From Ureibacillus massiliensis 4400831 = CIP 108448 = CCUG 49529 (GTDB lineage Bacteria > Bacillota > Bacilli > Bacillales_A > Planococcaceae), in NCBI RefSeq assembly GCF_000772965.1, contig NZ_JPVQ01000007.1, positions 55,197 through 119,196 of the forward strand: a stretch of 64,000 nt of DNA, read 5' to 3'. Positions within the stretch are counted from its first letter, which is position 1. Each line of letters starts with the position of its first letter. This document shows positions 35,123 to 44,754 of the stretch, in pieces. Below the pieces are notes generated by a model. It was not told the DNA's origin, ran no database searches, and saw only the letters and a program-made list of their open reading frames with translations. The position numbers and the translations under genes were made by a program.

Positions 35123-36317
35123 TCATACCAACTCGTTCTATGTGTACAGTCGGATGAATATCTACGCTTAAATCTTTATAGATTTCTTTCCATTTATACG
35201 ATGTTTCCACCTCGTTGTCCCAATATCGAGATAAATTACCTCGTACATATTCACCAAACCCGAAAATATCTGATTTTTTATCTTGTGTTTCTTTTATTAG
35301 TTTGATCATTTCCTGTTCAAACTGCTTCTCAGCGATATCTTCAATTTTACTAATAATTTTATCATCATCTAAATGGATACTTTCAGAACTTTTTTCTCGA
35401 ATAATACCCCATATTTCAATGTATATATCAAAATGTGGTTTGCCATTTCTTAAATTCACTTCAAAGTTAGCTTTTCTTTTTGTAGATTGAAACATTACTG
35501 ACTCTGCATCAGATAATGTAACCAATGCAGCTGCACCACCAGGATTCTGACCAATTAATCCGTTATAGTATGCAATTTGATAGGGTTCAGTTTTTCCAAC
35601 CATTTTGTCTTCACTGAAATAGGCAATGCCACTTATTTCGATATTGTTTTCTTTTACTTTTATATAGGGTAGAAAGCCGTCATAACCTTTATTCGATGAA
35701 TGTATCCAAAACTTACCTAAGTCGTTTTCTGGAAACTTCCCCATTTTAACTGCTTCTTCAAACATTGTAGATAAGTAAATTGCTGGTACTTGTTCTAATT
35801 TCGGAGCAACCTGCATTGTTTTAGCGGCATCTTCTTCATTTACAGCCATCCAGGCAGTTCTTCTAATCTCTGGTCTTCTTCTTAAATAATCATTTATATG
35901 TTCGATACCCAATTTAGCAACCTTGTCAGAAAGAATGATGATTTGTAATTGCCCAAAAAAGACTTTGTGAGCTAGCTGTTGTTGCAGTCCTTGGATTGCA
36001 TCATCCATAGTATTTCCGATCGCCTCTACAACCCAAACTTTATCTTCTGGACTACTATTCCCATCTTTTGAGGGGCCTAAAGGAATTTGTCCTGGTACAG
36101 CTAGCTGTGCAGTAACCTTTATTCTTCCTAAGTCTGTTGTAGGAACTTGAGTCCCTTCTGGATAAGTGAGTGGAATAACCTCTTCACCACTTTCAGCAAT
36201 ATCAATGGCAAGACCTACAATCGTTGCCCTCTCTTCAATTTCCTTTCGATCCCAACAAGCTGAAAGAACTAAAAGCATACTAATCATCCAAAGTACACAA
36301 AGAGTATTTCTGATCAC
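35112..36317 (-). CDS. gerKC: Spore germination lipoprotein, GerKC/Ger(x)C family
   Basis: C subunit of a nutrient germinant receptor in the spore inner membrane. The start is placed at GTG 36317, four bases overlapping the gerKB stop (GTGA) and behind GGGGGAAAG; this gives 401 residues and leaves a proper lipoprotein signal (VLWMISMLLVLSAC). The lipidated Cys is followed by WDRKEIEERA, the family hallmark. Ger(x)C domains fill the rest. Which nutrient it responds to cannot be told. Confidence 0.92.
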   Translation of the reverse strand: MIRNTLCVLWMISMLLVLSACWDRKEIEERATIVGLAIDIAESGEEVIPLTYPEGTQVPTTDLGRIKVTAQLAVPGQIPLGPSKDGNSSPEDKVWVVEAIGNTMDDAIQGLQQQLAHKVFFGQLQIIILSDKVAKLGIEHINDYLRRRPEIRRTAWMAVNEEDAAKTMQVAPKLEQVPAIYLSTMFEEAVKMGKFPENDLGKFWIHSSNKGYDGFLPYIKVKENNIEISGIAYFSEDKMVGKTEPYQIAYYNGLIGQNPGGAAALVTLSDAESVMFQSTKRKANFEVNLRNGKPHFDIYIEIWGIIREKSSESIHLDDDKIISKIEDIAEKQFEQEMIKLIKETQDKKSDIFGFGEYVRGNLSRYWDNEVETSYKWKEIYKDLSVDIHPTVHIERVGMKAS

Positions 36318-37423
36318 GAATGCTTTCCCCCTTTCTTTCTGATAAGAGAAACTATTAAAAGAAAAATTGGATACCCCATTGCTAAAAGCGTTCCCCACCG
36401 ACCAATCACTTCCATTAAATCGTAAAGATGAAGTATATTATGAGGATAAAGTGATATTACAAAAACAAATGGTAAAACGAGATATGATAATACTCGATGA
36501 CTTCGTAATTTAAATAATTTACTCGATAACTCTATACCAATCAAATATCCTGATAAAATCGTGGTAAAAGCTGAAATAATCCAAACTACTAAAAAAAGTA
36601 TATCTAATCGCTCTAAAATGGCGACTGGTAACTCGGTCATGCGAGTAAGTACAAGCATAGGCCAGAGGGAATTATCAATTTCTTCAGATCCGAAAACTGC
36701 TACAGTTACTCCCGTAGCTAGTAAGATAATAAAAGCTGATAATCCGATTCCCCACATACTACCCTTTAAAACTTTTTTCGTGTCAATCATGTGTGATGCA
36801 AAAATAAAGATTACATACATTCCAATGTGAATAAATGGTAGTCCTGCAACTGCTAATCCACTGCTTAAAAAATCTATTGTTGTTGTATCATTGCCCACGA
36901 AAGGCTTCATATGTCTTGGATCAATATCTTGAATCGCAAATAGTACCATCAAAAGGATTGGAATAACTATAAAAGGTAAATAAAATGATTGCATGTATGC
37001 TATTGTTGACAAATTATTTCTTGTCGCAACTGCTACTACAAGAAGCATCGCTATAAGCGTTGCACTCATTGGAGTCTCTTGTAATAAAGTAGTATTCATC
37101 ACTTCTCCAAACTCTCTTAGGACAAGTGATGTAATCGTAAAAAAGTAAACGATTAGAATTAATCCAAATATTTTTCCAAAAGGCTTGCTTATAAGCTTTT
37201 GTCCATATTGAATAATCGATTCACTTGGAAAACGTTTGGACAATAGAGCAATTATGAGCACGCTAATAATAGAAAAAAGCATACCAATGCAAGTGACCAA
37301 AAATGCTCCAGATCCAACCTTTTCACTGGCAATTCGTGGTAACGCCAATACACTTAGTCCAATTGTACTATTTATAATGATTGCAATACATTGGAATGTC
37401 GTAATTTGTTTTGACTCATTCAT
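36314..37423 (-). CDS. gerKB: Spore germination permease-like subunit, GerKB family
   Basis: 369 residues with about ten membrane helices, of the APC-like GerB family (start MNESKQITTFQCIAIIINSTIG, LPRIASEKVG). B subunits determine germinant binding in characterised receptors. It overlaps gerKA by eight bases and gerKC by four, so the three subunits are translated as one unit. Confidence 0.93.
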   Translation of the reverse strand: MNESKQITTFQCIAIIINSTIGLSVLALPRIASEKVGSGAFLVTCIGMLFSIISVLIIALLSKRFPSESIIQYGQKLISKPFGKIFGLILIVYFFTITSLVLREFGEVMNTTLLQETPMSATLIAMLLVVAVATRNNLSTIAYMQSFYLPFIVIPILLMVLFAIQDIDPRHMKPFVGNDTTTIDFLSSGLAVAGLPFIHIGMYVIFIFASHMIDTKKVLKGSMWGIGLSAFIILLATGVTVAVFGSEEIDNSLWPMLVLTRMTELPVAILERLDILFLVVWIISAFTTILSGYLIGIELSSKLFKLRSHRVLSYLVLPFVFVISLYPHNILHLYDLMEVIGRWGTLLAMGYPIFLLIVSLIRKKGGKHS

Positions 37424-39044
37424 CTACATATCCACTCTTTTGCTTATTTTCTGGTAAAAGGGGATTATTAGGAGAGGAGTCATGAGGATTAATTCGTCGT
37501 TGATTTTGTGTTTGAAGCTCCTCTGGTCTATCTAATAACCAATTTAAAGGCGCTCGAAAAATTGTATCCTTTAATCCACCAAAGTTTAACGGAGCGATAG
37601 GACTTAAATATGGGACTCCAAAGGATTTTAATGATAAGACGTGATTTGTTACGAATAGCAATCCAATCATGAGGCCATAAAAACCTAATATCCCCGTTAA
37701 AATTAAAAGTGGAAATCTCAGCATTCGAAAACCAATTGCCACGTTATAAGCAGGGGTGGCAAAGGAACCAATTGATGTCAAGGCAATAACTACAACTGTA
37801 ATGGGTGACACAAATCCTGCTTCAACCGCTGCCTGTCCAACTACAAGGACCCCAACAATCGAGATGGCACCACCTACTTGTTTTGGCATTCTAACTGTAG
37901 CCTCCCGTAAAATCTCCATCGCCGCTTCCATTAAGAATACTTCTACCACTGCCGGAAATGGGACACCCGCCCTTCCACTTGTTACAGCTACAGCAAAGGC
38001 TGTTGGAATAAGCTCTGGATGGTAGGATATTACAGCAACATACATTGATGGTATAATTAGAGAAAATAATAATGCTGCTAATCGAACCATTCGAATCAAA
38101 CTAACCATAATGAATCGTTCATTATAATCTTCACTCGTATGATAAAATTGATTAAACGTTGCAGGTGCAACGAGTCCAAAAGGAGATCCATCTACTAAAA
38201 TGGCGATTCTTCCTTCTACTAAATTCCCTACTATTACATCGGGTCTTTCTGAGCTTTTAATTTGCGGAAATGGGGAACGTGGATTATCTTGAATAAATTG
38301 TTCAATGTACCCAGCATCAAGAATTCGATCTACATCGATAGTAGATAATCTTCGTTCCACATCTTCAATTAACGCTTCATTAGCAATTCCTTCAATGTAA
38401 CATAAGGCTACATAAGATTTCGTTAATGTTCCAATTTCCATATCCCTAATACGGAACTCCGGGATAGGTAAACGGGAGCGGATTAAGGCTGTATTGGTTC
38501 GGATATCTTCAATAAAACCATCTCTCGGCCCTCGAATAACCTGTTCTGTTTCCGGTTGGGCTATGCTCCTCTTATCAGTCTTAAATGTATCAATAAGAAA
38601 AGCTTCGTCTATCCCATTAACAAGTAGAATCGTTTTTCCGCGAAGTAATGCATCTATTACTTTCACTAGTTTCCTATCAGTTTTAACATCCGCATGATAA
38701 AGAACTTTCTTTAAAATCGTTGTTTTTAAATTACTATTTATTTCTTTAGTTCCTTCTTTATCTACGAGGGTGAAGGTTTCCGTTAGGGGTTTAATTATAT
38801 CGGTACTTATACATTCTTTATCTGCAATACTATTGAGATATAAAACCGTAGAAGGGATATCTCCGAATATGAAGATTTCCCTTTTGCAGAAATCTTTATC
38901 TTCCCCAAAAATACTTTGAATTTCTTGGATGGTTTCTTGCTGCTTATCATGTATTTCTACGTGACTCAATTTCTCCATAACCTTGCTTGGTGGAGTTTGA
39001 GATTGAGACTGCTTGTTCTTTTCTTTTGTTTTTTTAAAAAACAT
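37416..39044 (-). CDS. gerKA: Spore germination protein, GerKA/GerA family
   Basis: 542 residues: Lys/Gln-rich start, cytoplasmic domain (about 40-300, with IRGPRDGFIEDIRTNTALIRSRL), then about five membrane helices (about 310-480) and a Pro/Asn-rich tail. First gene of the gerKA-KB-KC operon. Start ATG behind GGAGGGAAG. A sigma-G-type promoter and a small palindrome lie directly upstream. Confidence 0.94.
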   Translation of the reverse strand: MFFKKTKEKNKQSQSQTPPSKVMEKLSHVEIHDKQQETIQEIQSIFGEDKDFCKREIFIFGDIPSTVLYLNSIADKECISTDIIKPLTETFTLVDKEGTKEINSNLKTTILKKVLYHADVKTDRKLVKVIDALLRGKTILLVNGIDEAFLIDTFKTDKRSIAQPETEQVIRGPRDGFIEDIRTNTALIRSRLPIPEFRIRDMEIGTLTKSYVALCYIEGIANEALIEDVERRLSTIDVDRILDAGYIEQFIQDNPRSPFPQIKSSERPDVIVGNLVEGRIAILVDGSPFGLVAPATFNQFYHTSEDYNERFIMVSLIRMVRLAALLFSLIIPSMYVAVISYHPELIPTAFAVAVTSGRAGVPFPAVVEVFLMEAAMEILREATVRMPKQVGGAISIVGVLVVGQAAVEAGFVSPITVVVIALTSIGSFATPAYNVAIGFRMLRFPLLILTGILGFYGLMIGLLFVTNHVLSLKSFGVPYLSPIAPLNFGGLKDTIFRAPLNWLLDRPEELQTQNQRRINPHDSSPNNPLLPENKQKSGYVDE

Positions 39045-39066
39045 TAGCAGACTTCCCTCCTACTAT

Positions 39067-39083
39067 GTTCACTCGTAGTGAAC
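39067..39083. promoter_or_regulatory. Palindrome at the gerK transcription start region
   Basis: GTTCACT-CGT-AGTGAAC, perfect seven-base arms, lying between the sigma-G promoter and the gerKA ribosome site. Could be an operator (the neighbouring XRE regulator is a candidate) or an RNA 5' hairpin. Confidence 0.5.
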
Positions 39084-39092
39084 AGCTAAGGT

Positions 39093-39121
39093 TAGTATGC
39101 CGTTAGCGAACTTAAACATAC
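39093..39121 (-). promoter_or_regulatory. Sigma-G promoter of gerKABC
   Basis: GTATG (39117-39121), 17-base spacer, CATACTA (39093-39099): full match to the forespore consensus GHATR / CATNHTA. Germinant receptor operons are sigma-G targets in B. subtilis. Confidence 0.7.
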
Positions 39122-39151
39122 ATCAAACGTACTTAGTGTAAAAGAAAAAAA

Positions 39152-39170
39152 GACATCCTTAAAAGATGTC
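39152..39170 (-). terminator. Terminator of the XRE regulator gene
   Basis: Stem GACATC/GATGTC followed by T7 on the minus strand, directly after the stop at 39173. Confidence 0.8.
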
Positions 39171-39172
39171 GA

Positions 39173-39520
39173 TTAATTTTGTATACCTAATTGAGTTTTT
39201 TTCTTTATTGCTTCTTCTAGTATTTGCTGAATTTGATTTAATAGTTCTTCATCCAATAAGAGACCATCCCAGTGAAGTCCTTTCTGATTCAAAAGGGTAC
39301 GGACATTTTGTTGTTCTTTTCGTACATCTGTAATTCCCAATATGTAATCGACACTGACATCATAGAGCTCAGATAATTGACGTAATCGCTCTAATGGTGG
39401 TCTCCGATATTTAGATTCATAAGAAGCATAGCTAGATTTTTTAATGCCTAATTTCCTACCTACTTCCTCTAAAGTATATCCATGTTCAAGCCGTAGTTCT
39501 TTCAGACGCTGCCCATGCAT
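39173..39520 (-). CDS. XRE-family transcriptional regulator
   Basis: 115 residues from ATG 39520 (GGAGG eight bases upstream). Cro/CI-type helix-turn-helix in the first 60 residues (GQRLKELRLEHGYTLEEVGRKLGIKKSSYASYESKYRRPPLERLRQLSELYDVSVDYILG), then a helical tail (about 80-112). The tail has no known sensor. It sits directly upstream of the gerK operon in the same direction but with its own terminator. Targets unknown. Confidence 0.85.
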   Translation of the reverse strand: MHGQRLKELRLEHGYTLEEVGRKLGIKKSSYASYESKYRRPPLERLRQLSELYDVSVDYILGITDVRKEQQNVRTLLNQKGLHWDGLLLDEELLNQIQQILEEAIKKKTQLGIQN

Positions 39521-39720
39521 ATTTATATCCTCCTTTCGTTTTATTTTTTTTCCCATTTTAACGACTCTTCGGGGAAATAAATTATACGGATTTATAGAAT
39601 TATTCTCTCCGTTAAGCTTTTAAAAGTATACCCAAAAATAAGAAAGAAAATAGGAGAATAGAAGCAATTTTCCTCTTTGGAAATAATTACTTTTACTCAA
39701 TAACATTAAAATAGAAAAAA

Positions 39721-39742
39721 CCGACCAGAATTATCTGATCGG
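39721..39742 (-). terminator. Terminator of polA-mutM-coaE
   Basis: Stem CCGATCAGA/TCTGGTCGG-type followed by T6 on the minus strand, just past coaE. Bases 39557-39716 contain nothing I can name. Confidence 0.75.
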
Positions 39743-39762
39743 CTTATATGTTGATATTTTAT

Positions 39763-40359
39763 TTAGTCAATAACATGCCATTGACGTAGTATTACCTCTA
39801 GTTGATTACGACTTTCATCGATTGAACCATTATTATAAATAACCGCATCTGCCCCCTGTTCCTTTTCAGATAATGGTAATTGACTACGAATACGGACCAG
39901 CGCATCTTCTTCGCTTAATTGATTTCTATCCATTAATCTTTTTAGCTGTGTATCCTCTGAAACCGTTACAACTAAAATTTTATCGACAAAATGCTGTAGT
40001 TTACTTTCAAATAGAAGGGGAATATCCATAATAACGGTTTTCGCACCATTTGCTAAATGCTCTTCTTTCTGACGAAGCATTTCAGCACGGATAGCGGGAT
40101 GAATAATATTATTTAATGTTTTCCGTTTAGTCTCATCATGAAATATTAATTCGCCTACCTTTGTGCGATTCATTTCTCCCTTTTCCGTTAGTACTTCTTG
40201 TCCAAAGGCTTCAGCGATTTTTTTTAATGTAGGAGACCCAGGCTCAACGACTAAACGTGCCACTACGTCGGCATCAACAATTGGTAAGCCATATTCTTTT
40301 AACATTTTTGCAACGGTGCTTTTCCCACTTGCAATACTACCTGTTAATCCAATAATCAT
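39763..40359 (-). CDS. coaE: Dephospho-CoA kinase
   Basis: Last step of coenzyme A synthesis (ATP + dephospho-CoA). Start ATG 40359, behind AAAGGTG and 13 bases after mutM ends, giving 198 residues; longer frames run back into mutM. P-loop GLTGSIASGKSTVAK at the N-terminus and the lid region DRNQLSEEDALVRIRSQLP. Last gene of polA-mutM-coaE. Confidence 0.94.
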   Translation of the reverse strand: MIIGLTGSIASGKSTVAKMLKEYGLPIVDADVVARLVVEPGSPTLKKIAEAFGQEVLTEKGEMNRTKVGELIFHDETKRKTLNNIIHPAIRAEMLRQKEEHLANGAKTVIMDIPLLFESKLQHFVDKILVVTVSEDTQLKRLMDRNQLSEEDALVRIRSQLPLSEKEQGADAVIYNNGSIDESRNQLEVILRQWHVID

Positions 40360-40372
40360 ACATACACACCTT

Positions 40373-41245
40373 TTAATGTTGACATTGTGGACAATAGACG
40401 GAAGTTCGCCCCCCAATAATCAACGATTTCGTTATTGTCCCGCAATTAGGACATACTTTTTTTCCATACATTTTTAATCGGTGCTGCATACTACCAGCTT
40501 CGCCATTTACATTGCGGTAATCAGAAATCGTTGAACCGCCATTATCAATACTTTCTTGTAAAATAGTACGGATAGTTTTAAACAATTCTATTTTTCGTGT
40601 TTTACTAATTCGACCTGTTTTTCTCCCTGGATGAATACTCATTTTAAACAAGGCTTCAGTGGCATATATATTTCCGCAGCCAGAAATCACTTGACCGTCC
40701 ATAATTACTTCTTTAATTGGCTTATTTTGATACTTAGGAAGTTCACATTTCATGAGAAAATATTTTAAAGCTTCTTCCTCAAAGGGTTCAGGTGCCATTT
40801 CTAATAGTGGCGGATGATCTTCGATGCTAGCTAGTAACCGCATTTCTCCAAAACGACGAATATCTGAATAGATAAGCATCTCACCCGATGTTAAATGAAA
40901 GATTGCATGAACATGCTTTTTAAATTTCTCTTCATGAATGTCATGTAAGCTTTGTACAACAAACCATGCACCTGTCATCCCTAAGTGATTAACAAATAAA
41001 TAATGTTGGTCATTTTTTTCCACATCAAAATAAATATATTTCGATCTTCTCGTGACTTTATGAATCGCCATACCTTGCATGACTTCTTCAAATGCGATTG
41101 GATCCATATTTTTTACTATACATTGCTTTCCAGCTGCACATGACTCATAGATTGTTTTGGATAGTTCGACTTTCGCAATTTTTTTGCCTTCTACAGCTGG
41201 CGAAAGTGCCCGAACAACTCCTTCTACCTCAGGTAATTCAGGCAT
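40373..41245 (-). CDS. mutM: Formamidopyrimidine-DNA glycosylase
   Basis: Removes 8-oxoguanine and formamidopyrimidines. 290 residues: catalytic Pro2-Glu3 (PELPEVEGVVR), H2TH domain with KEVIMDGQVISGCGNIYATEALF, and a C-terminal zinc finger CPNCGTITKSLIIGGRTSVYCPQC with all four Cys. 12 bases after polA, forming a repair/replication operon. Confidence 0.96.
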   Translation of the reverse strand: MPELPEVEGVVRALSPAVEGKKIAKVELSKTIYESCAAGKQCIVKNMDPIAFEEVMQGMAIHKVTRRSKYIYFDVEKNDQHYLFVNHLGMTGAWFVVQSLHDIHEEKFKKHVHAIFHLTSGEMLIYSDIRRFGEMRLLASIEDHPPLLEMAPEPFEEEALKYFLMKCELPKYQNKPIKEVIMDGQVISGCGNIYATEALFKMSIHPGRKTGRISKTRKIELFKTIRTILQESIDNGGSTISDYRNVNGEAGSMQHRLKMYGKKVCPNCGTITKSLIIGGRTSVYCPQCQH

Positions 41246-41257
41246 AAATTCACTTCC

Positions 41258-43885
41258 TTATTTTGCATCGTACCATGTATTTCCGTATGAAAAGTCCACT
41301 CTTAACGGAACGGCAAGTTCAATCGCATGTTCCATTACATCAGGTACAATTCGTTCTAATATTGCTATTTCATCTTGTGGTGCTTCAAAGATCAATTCAT
41401 CGTGTACTTGAAGTAAAAGTTTCGATTTTAACCCTTCAGCTTTTAATCGTGCATCCATATCGATCATAGCTTTTTTGATGATATCTGCTGCACTTCCTTG
41501 GATTGGTGTATTCATTGCTGTACGCTCTGCAAAGCTTCTTAAATTAAAATTTGAGCTTGTAATATCAGGCAAATATCTTCTTCTATTTAAGATTGTCGTA
41601 ACATATCCTTTTTGTTTTGCCTCTTGAACAATTGACTCCATATACTCTTTAACACCTGGGAAGCTTTGTAAATATTTATCGATAAATTCAGCCGCTTCTT
41701 TACGTGTTATATCTAAGTTTTGAGAGAGTCCGTAGTCACTAATTCCATAAACAATTCCAAAGTTTACTGCCTTTGCAGCCCGTCGCATATTCGATGTTAC
41801 TTCATCCTCTGATACATGGAATACATCCATAGCTGTACGGGTGTGAATGTCCATTCCTTTTATAAATGCATCCACAAGATTTTCATCTTTTGACATATGT
41901 GCTAATACGCGCAGCTCAATTTGAGAGTAGTCAGCCGCAAACAATACCCATCCCTCTTTGGAAGGTACGAAGGCTTGTCTAATTCGACGTCCCTCTTCTA
42001 AACGAATCGGAATGTTTTGTAGGTTCGGGTCAGTTGAACTAAGTCTGCCTGTAGCAGTTAAAGCTTGTTGGAATCGTGTATGCACTTTGCTGTCTTCACA
42101 ATGTACTTCCTTCATTAACCCTTCAATATAAGTGGATTGAAGTTTTGCAAGTGTACGGTAATCCAAAATGGAGGCAACAATTTTATGTTTTGATTTTAGC
42201 TTTTCTAATACATCTGCTGCCGTTGAATATCCCGTTTTTGTTTTCTTTACAACAGGAAGCCCTAATTTATCAAATAAAATTACACCGAGCTGTTTTGGTG
42301 AGTTAATATTAAATTTTTCATCTGCAAGCTCATAGATTTCATTTTCAAGCTGAGAAATTTTTCGTTCTAAATCCTCACCCATTTTTTCTAGTGTAGAAAT
42401 GTCTACTTTAATTCCTTCACTTTCCATTCTTCCTAAGATAGCTGCTAAAGGTAATTCTAAGTCATGATACAAGTCAAATTGCTCGTTCTCATGAAGCTTT
42501 TGTTCCACAATCGGTTGTAATGTCCAAATAGCAAATGCTTTGCGACTCACATGTTCGGCAAGGACATTCTCCTCTGGAACTGCCCATTTCGCACCTTTAC
42601 CATAAATCGTTTCATTTGCTTGAACATCAATATAACCAAACTCTTTTGCGAGTGTGGCTACATCATCACCTGAAATAGAGGGATTCACAATGTAAGATGC
42701 TAATAGTAGGTCAAATGCTACACCACGTAAATCAATATCTATTCTTTTTAAAATAGCTTGTGCAGCCTTACTGTCAGAAACATATTTTTTCTTTGTTTCA
42801 TCCTCAAGCCAATTTTTAATTATTTCATTTTGATGCATTACGTTAAAAGGAACATAATAGGTTTTAATTCCATTTGTCATTGCCAATCCAAGTAAACGAC
42901 AAGAGTGATAGTGTTCGTTTTCTATTTCTAAATGTACAGCCATCACATCGTTTAGCATATCTTCAGTAATTTGATCTACAATTTCAAATGCAACTTCCTT
43001 AGTTTCCTTTTCTTCCATTGTGAAATTACTTTTTTCTATTAATGACTTGAAGGATAGCTCTTGCCATACATTTAGAACTTCTTCTTCGTTAGGACCAGCA
43101 TAATGTAAATCATCAAGTGTAATTTCAATTGGTGCTTCTGTATAAATGGTAGCAAGCTGCTTTGACATTTTGGCTTGTTCTTCGTTCTCTACAAGCTTTT
43201 CTTTCATTTTTGACGCTTTCATTCCGTCAATATTTTCATAAAGGTTTTCCACAGTGTTATATTCTTTCAAAAGCTTAATGGCTGTTTTTTCACCGACACC
43301 AGGAACACCAGGAATATTATCTGAAGAATCACCCATTAACCCTTTCATATCAATAATTTGTTCAGGTGTTAATCCGTATTTTTCTTCAATATGAGCTGGT
43401 GTATAGTGCTCTATATCTGTCATACCTTTTCGTGTAATGTAAACTGTCACATTATCCGTCGCGAGCTGAGTTAAGTCTTTATCACCTGAAACAATAATCA
43501 CTTGCATATTTTCTTTTTCAGCCTGTTTTGCAAGGGTACCGATAATATCGTCTGCTTCATACATTTCAAGTTCATAACGTTTAATTTGATAAGCATCAAT
43601 TAGCTTACGTAAATAAGGGAATTGTTCTGATAATTCTGGTGGCGTTTTTTGTCTTCCACCCTTGTACTCCCCATAGGATTCATGTCTAAAGGTTGTTTTT
43701 CCAGCATCAAATGCGACAAGCATTTTTGTCGGTTTTTCTTCATCTAGTATTTTTTGTAGCATCGTCGTGAAGCCATATACAGCATTCGTATGTATGCCGC
43801 TATCATTTGTTAATAGTGGTAATGCAAAAAATGCTCGATAGGCTAAACTATTTCCATCTAATAGTAGTAACTTTTCTTTTGTCAT
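41258..43885 (-). CDS. polA: DNA polymerase I
   Basis: 875 residues from ATG 43885 (AAGGAG eight bases upstream). The 5'-3' exonuclease domain is intact (FDAGKTTFRHESYGEYKGG, MYEADDIIG, KGLMGDSSDNIPGVPGVGEKTA). The 3'-5' exonuclease-like domain (about 295-465) lacks the DxE acidic motifs, as in Bacillus enzymes, so no proofreading is expected. Polymerase motifs A (FAADYSQIELRVLAH), B (RRAAKAVNFGIVYGISDYGLS) and C (QVHDELIFE) are present. First gene of the polA-mutM-coaE unit. Confidence 0.97.
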   Translation of the reverse strand: MTKEKLLLLDGNSLAYRAFFALPLLTNDSGIHTNAVYGFTTMLQKILDEEKPTKMLVAFDAGKTTFRHESYGEYKGGRQKTPPELSEQFPYLRKLIDAYQIKRYELEMYEADDIIGTLAKQAEKENMQVIIVSGDKDLTQLATDNVTVYITRKGMTDIEHYTPAHIEEKYGLTPEQIIDMKGLMGDSSDNIPGVPGVGEKTAIKLLKEYNTVENLYENIDGMKASKMKEKLVENEEQAKMSKQLATIYTEAPIEITLDDLHYAGPNEEEVLNVWQELSFKSLIEKSNFTMEEKETKEVAFEIVDQITEDMLNDVMAVHLEIENEHYHSCRLLGLAMTNGIKTYYVPFNVMHQNEIIKNWLEDETKKKYVSDSKAAQAILKRIDIDLRGVAFDLLLASYIVNPSISGDDVATLAKEFGYIDVQANETIYGKGAKWAVPEENVLAEHVSRKAFAIWTLQPIVEQKLHENEQFDLYHDLELPLAAILGRMESEGIKVDISTLEKMGEDLERKISQLENEIYELADEKFNINSPKQLGVILFDKLGLPVVKKTKTGYSTAADVLEKLKSKHKIVASILDYRTLAKLQSTYIEGLMKEVHCEDSKVHTRFQQALTATGRLSSTDPNLQNIPIRLEEGRRIRQAFVPSKEGWVLFAADYSQIELRVLAHMSKDENLVDAFIKGMDIHTRTAMDVFHVSEDEVTSNMRRAAKAVNFGIVYGISDYGLSQNLDITRKEAAEFIDKYLQSFPGVKEYMESIVQEAKQKGYVTTILNRRRYLPDITSSNFNLRSFAERTAMNTPIQGSAADIIKKAMIDMDARLKAEGLKSKLLLQVHDELIFEAPQDEIAILERIVPDVMEHAIELAVPLRVDFSYGNTWYDAK

Positions 43886-44092
43886 CACTTAATCTCCTTT
43901 TTCAACACTGTATAGAAATGCATTTTCATTTTTTATCTTCTAGAGGATTTGTTATAAATTTAAAATTGATTATTAAAAGATTATTGTTAATTGCTAGAGG
44001 AGACTATTTCATCTGCCTATTGCTTTCATCGGAAATACTGTTTGGAACGAAAATCAACTGTATCATTTAAAACACTCTTAATTGTATTATAA

Positions 44093-44126
44093 AACACGTA
44101 TCCATCTTAATCGACGAATACGTGTT
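44093..44126 (-). terminator. Terminator after the 145-codon membrane gene
   Basis: Stem AACACGTAT/ATACGTGTT followed by TTATAATAC on the minus strand. The remaining bases from 43886 to 44092 carry the polA upstream region, without a gene. Confidence 0.6.
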
Positions 44127-44147
44127 ATTTTTAATCTTTATATTTAA

Positions 44148-44570
44148 TTATGCATGATGAATTTCGTTTTTTTCATAAAAAATCTCTTCATAAATAACAG
44201 TCGCTAAAAATGCATTCATAAACGCAAAGACGATATATAATGGCATTCCACCTAAATCATATCCCATAAGTGATCGGAAAAATACTTCGATTAAGCCAAC
44301 TTGTACAAAAAAGAAGATCATTCCAACACCAACTTGCCAAATCGGACGCTTATCTTCCCTTTTATCAAACTTCAGTACCTTTTTAAAACTATTTCTTACC
44401 TCTTCAGAAATGAATAATGATAGCGATAAAATGAAGATAAATAGAATAGGAATATGGAAGATTTCTATTTTTAACCACGTAAATGATGTTGAGCTAAACA
44501 GTGCAGTTACAGAACAGGCCATCATAATTGCTACAAGACAATTTTGAAAATATTTATTGAATGTTTGCAA
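44148..44570 (-). CDS. Small four-helix membrane protein of unknown function
   Basis: About 140 residues with four hydrophobic helices (near residues 11-27, 37-54, 79-97 and 108-128) and a cytoplasmic loop (FKKVLKFDKREDKRP). The start is best at TTG 44570, seven bases after GAGGGG; that site itself lies inside the longer frame to 44585. No family recognised. It follows hflC but is separated by a terminator. Confidence 0.7.
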   Translation of the reverse strand: MQTFNKYFQNCLVAIMMACSVTALFSSTSFTWLKIEIFHIPILFIFILSLSLFISEEVRNSFKKVLKFDKREDKRPIWQVGVGMIFFFVQVGLIEVFFRSLMGYDLGGMPLYIVFAFMNAFLATVIYEEIFYEKNEIHHA

Positions 44571-44715
44571 CAAAAATCCCCTCAAATCTAATAAATTTTT
44601 GATATATATATTATTATAACAAGAATTATATTATTAGATAGTAGTAATTTTTGTTATTCAATTTTCAATTCTACATCAAGCGTTACAAATTTTTTAAATA
44701 AGCAATGAACATAAA

Positions 44716-44745
44716 GGCATCTAAAGGTTCAAACCCTTAGATGCC
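44716..44745 (-). terminator. Terminator of hflKC
   Basis: Stem GGCATCTAA(G)GGTTT/AACC(T)TTAGATGCC followed by TTTAT on the minus strand. Confidence 0.75.
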
Positions 44746-44754
44746 CACTTTTTA

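Noticed and set aside
36318..36398. Longer gerKC start overlapping gerKB by 85 bases
   Set aside because: GTG 36317 has a ribosome site, gives the usual four-base overlap and a proper lipoprotein signal.
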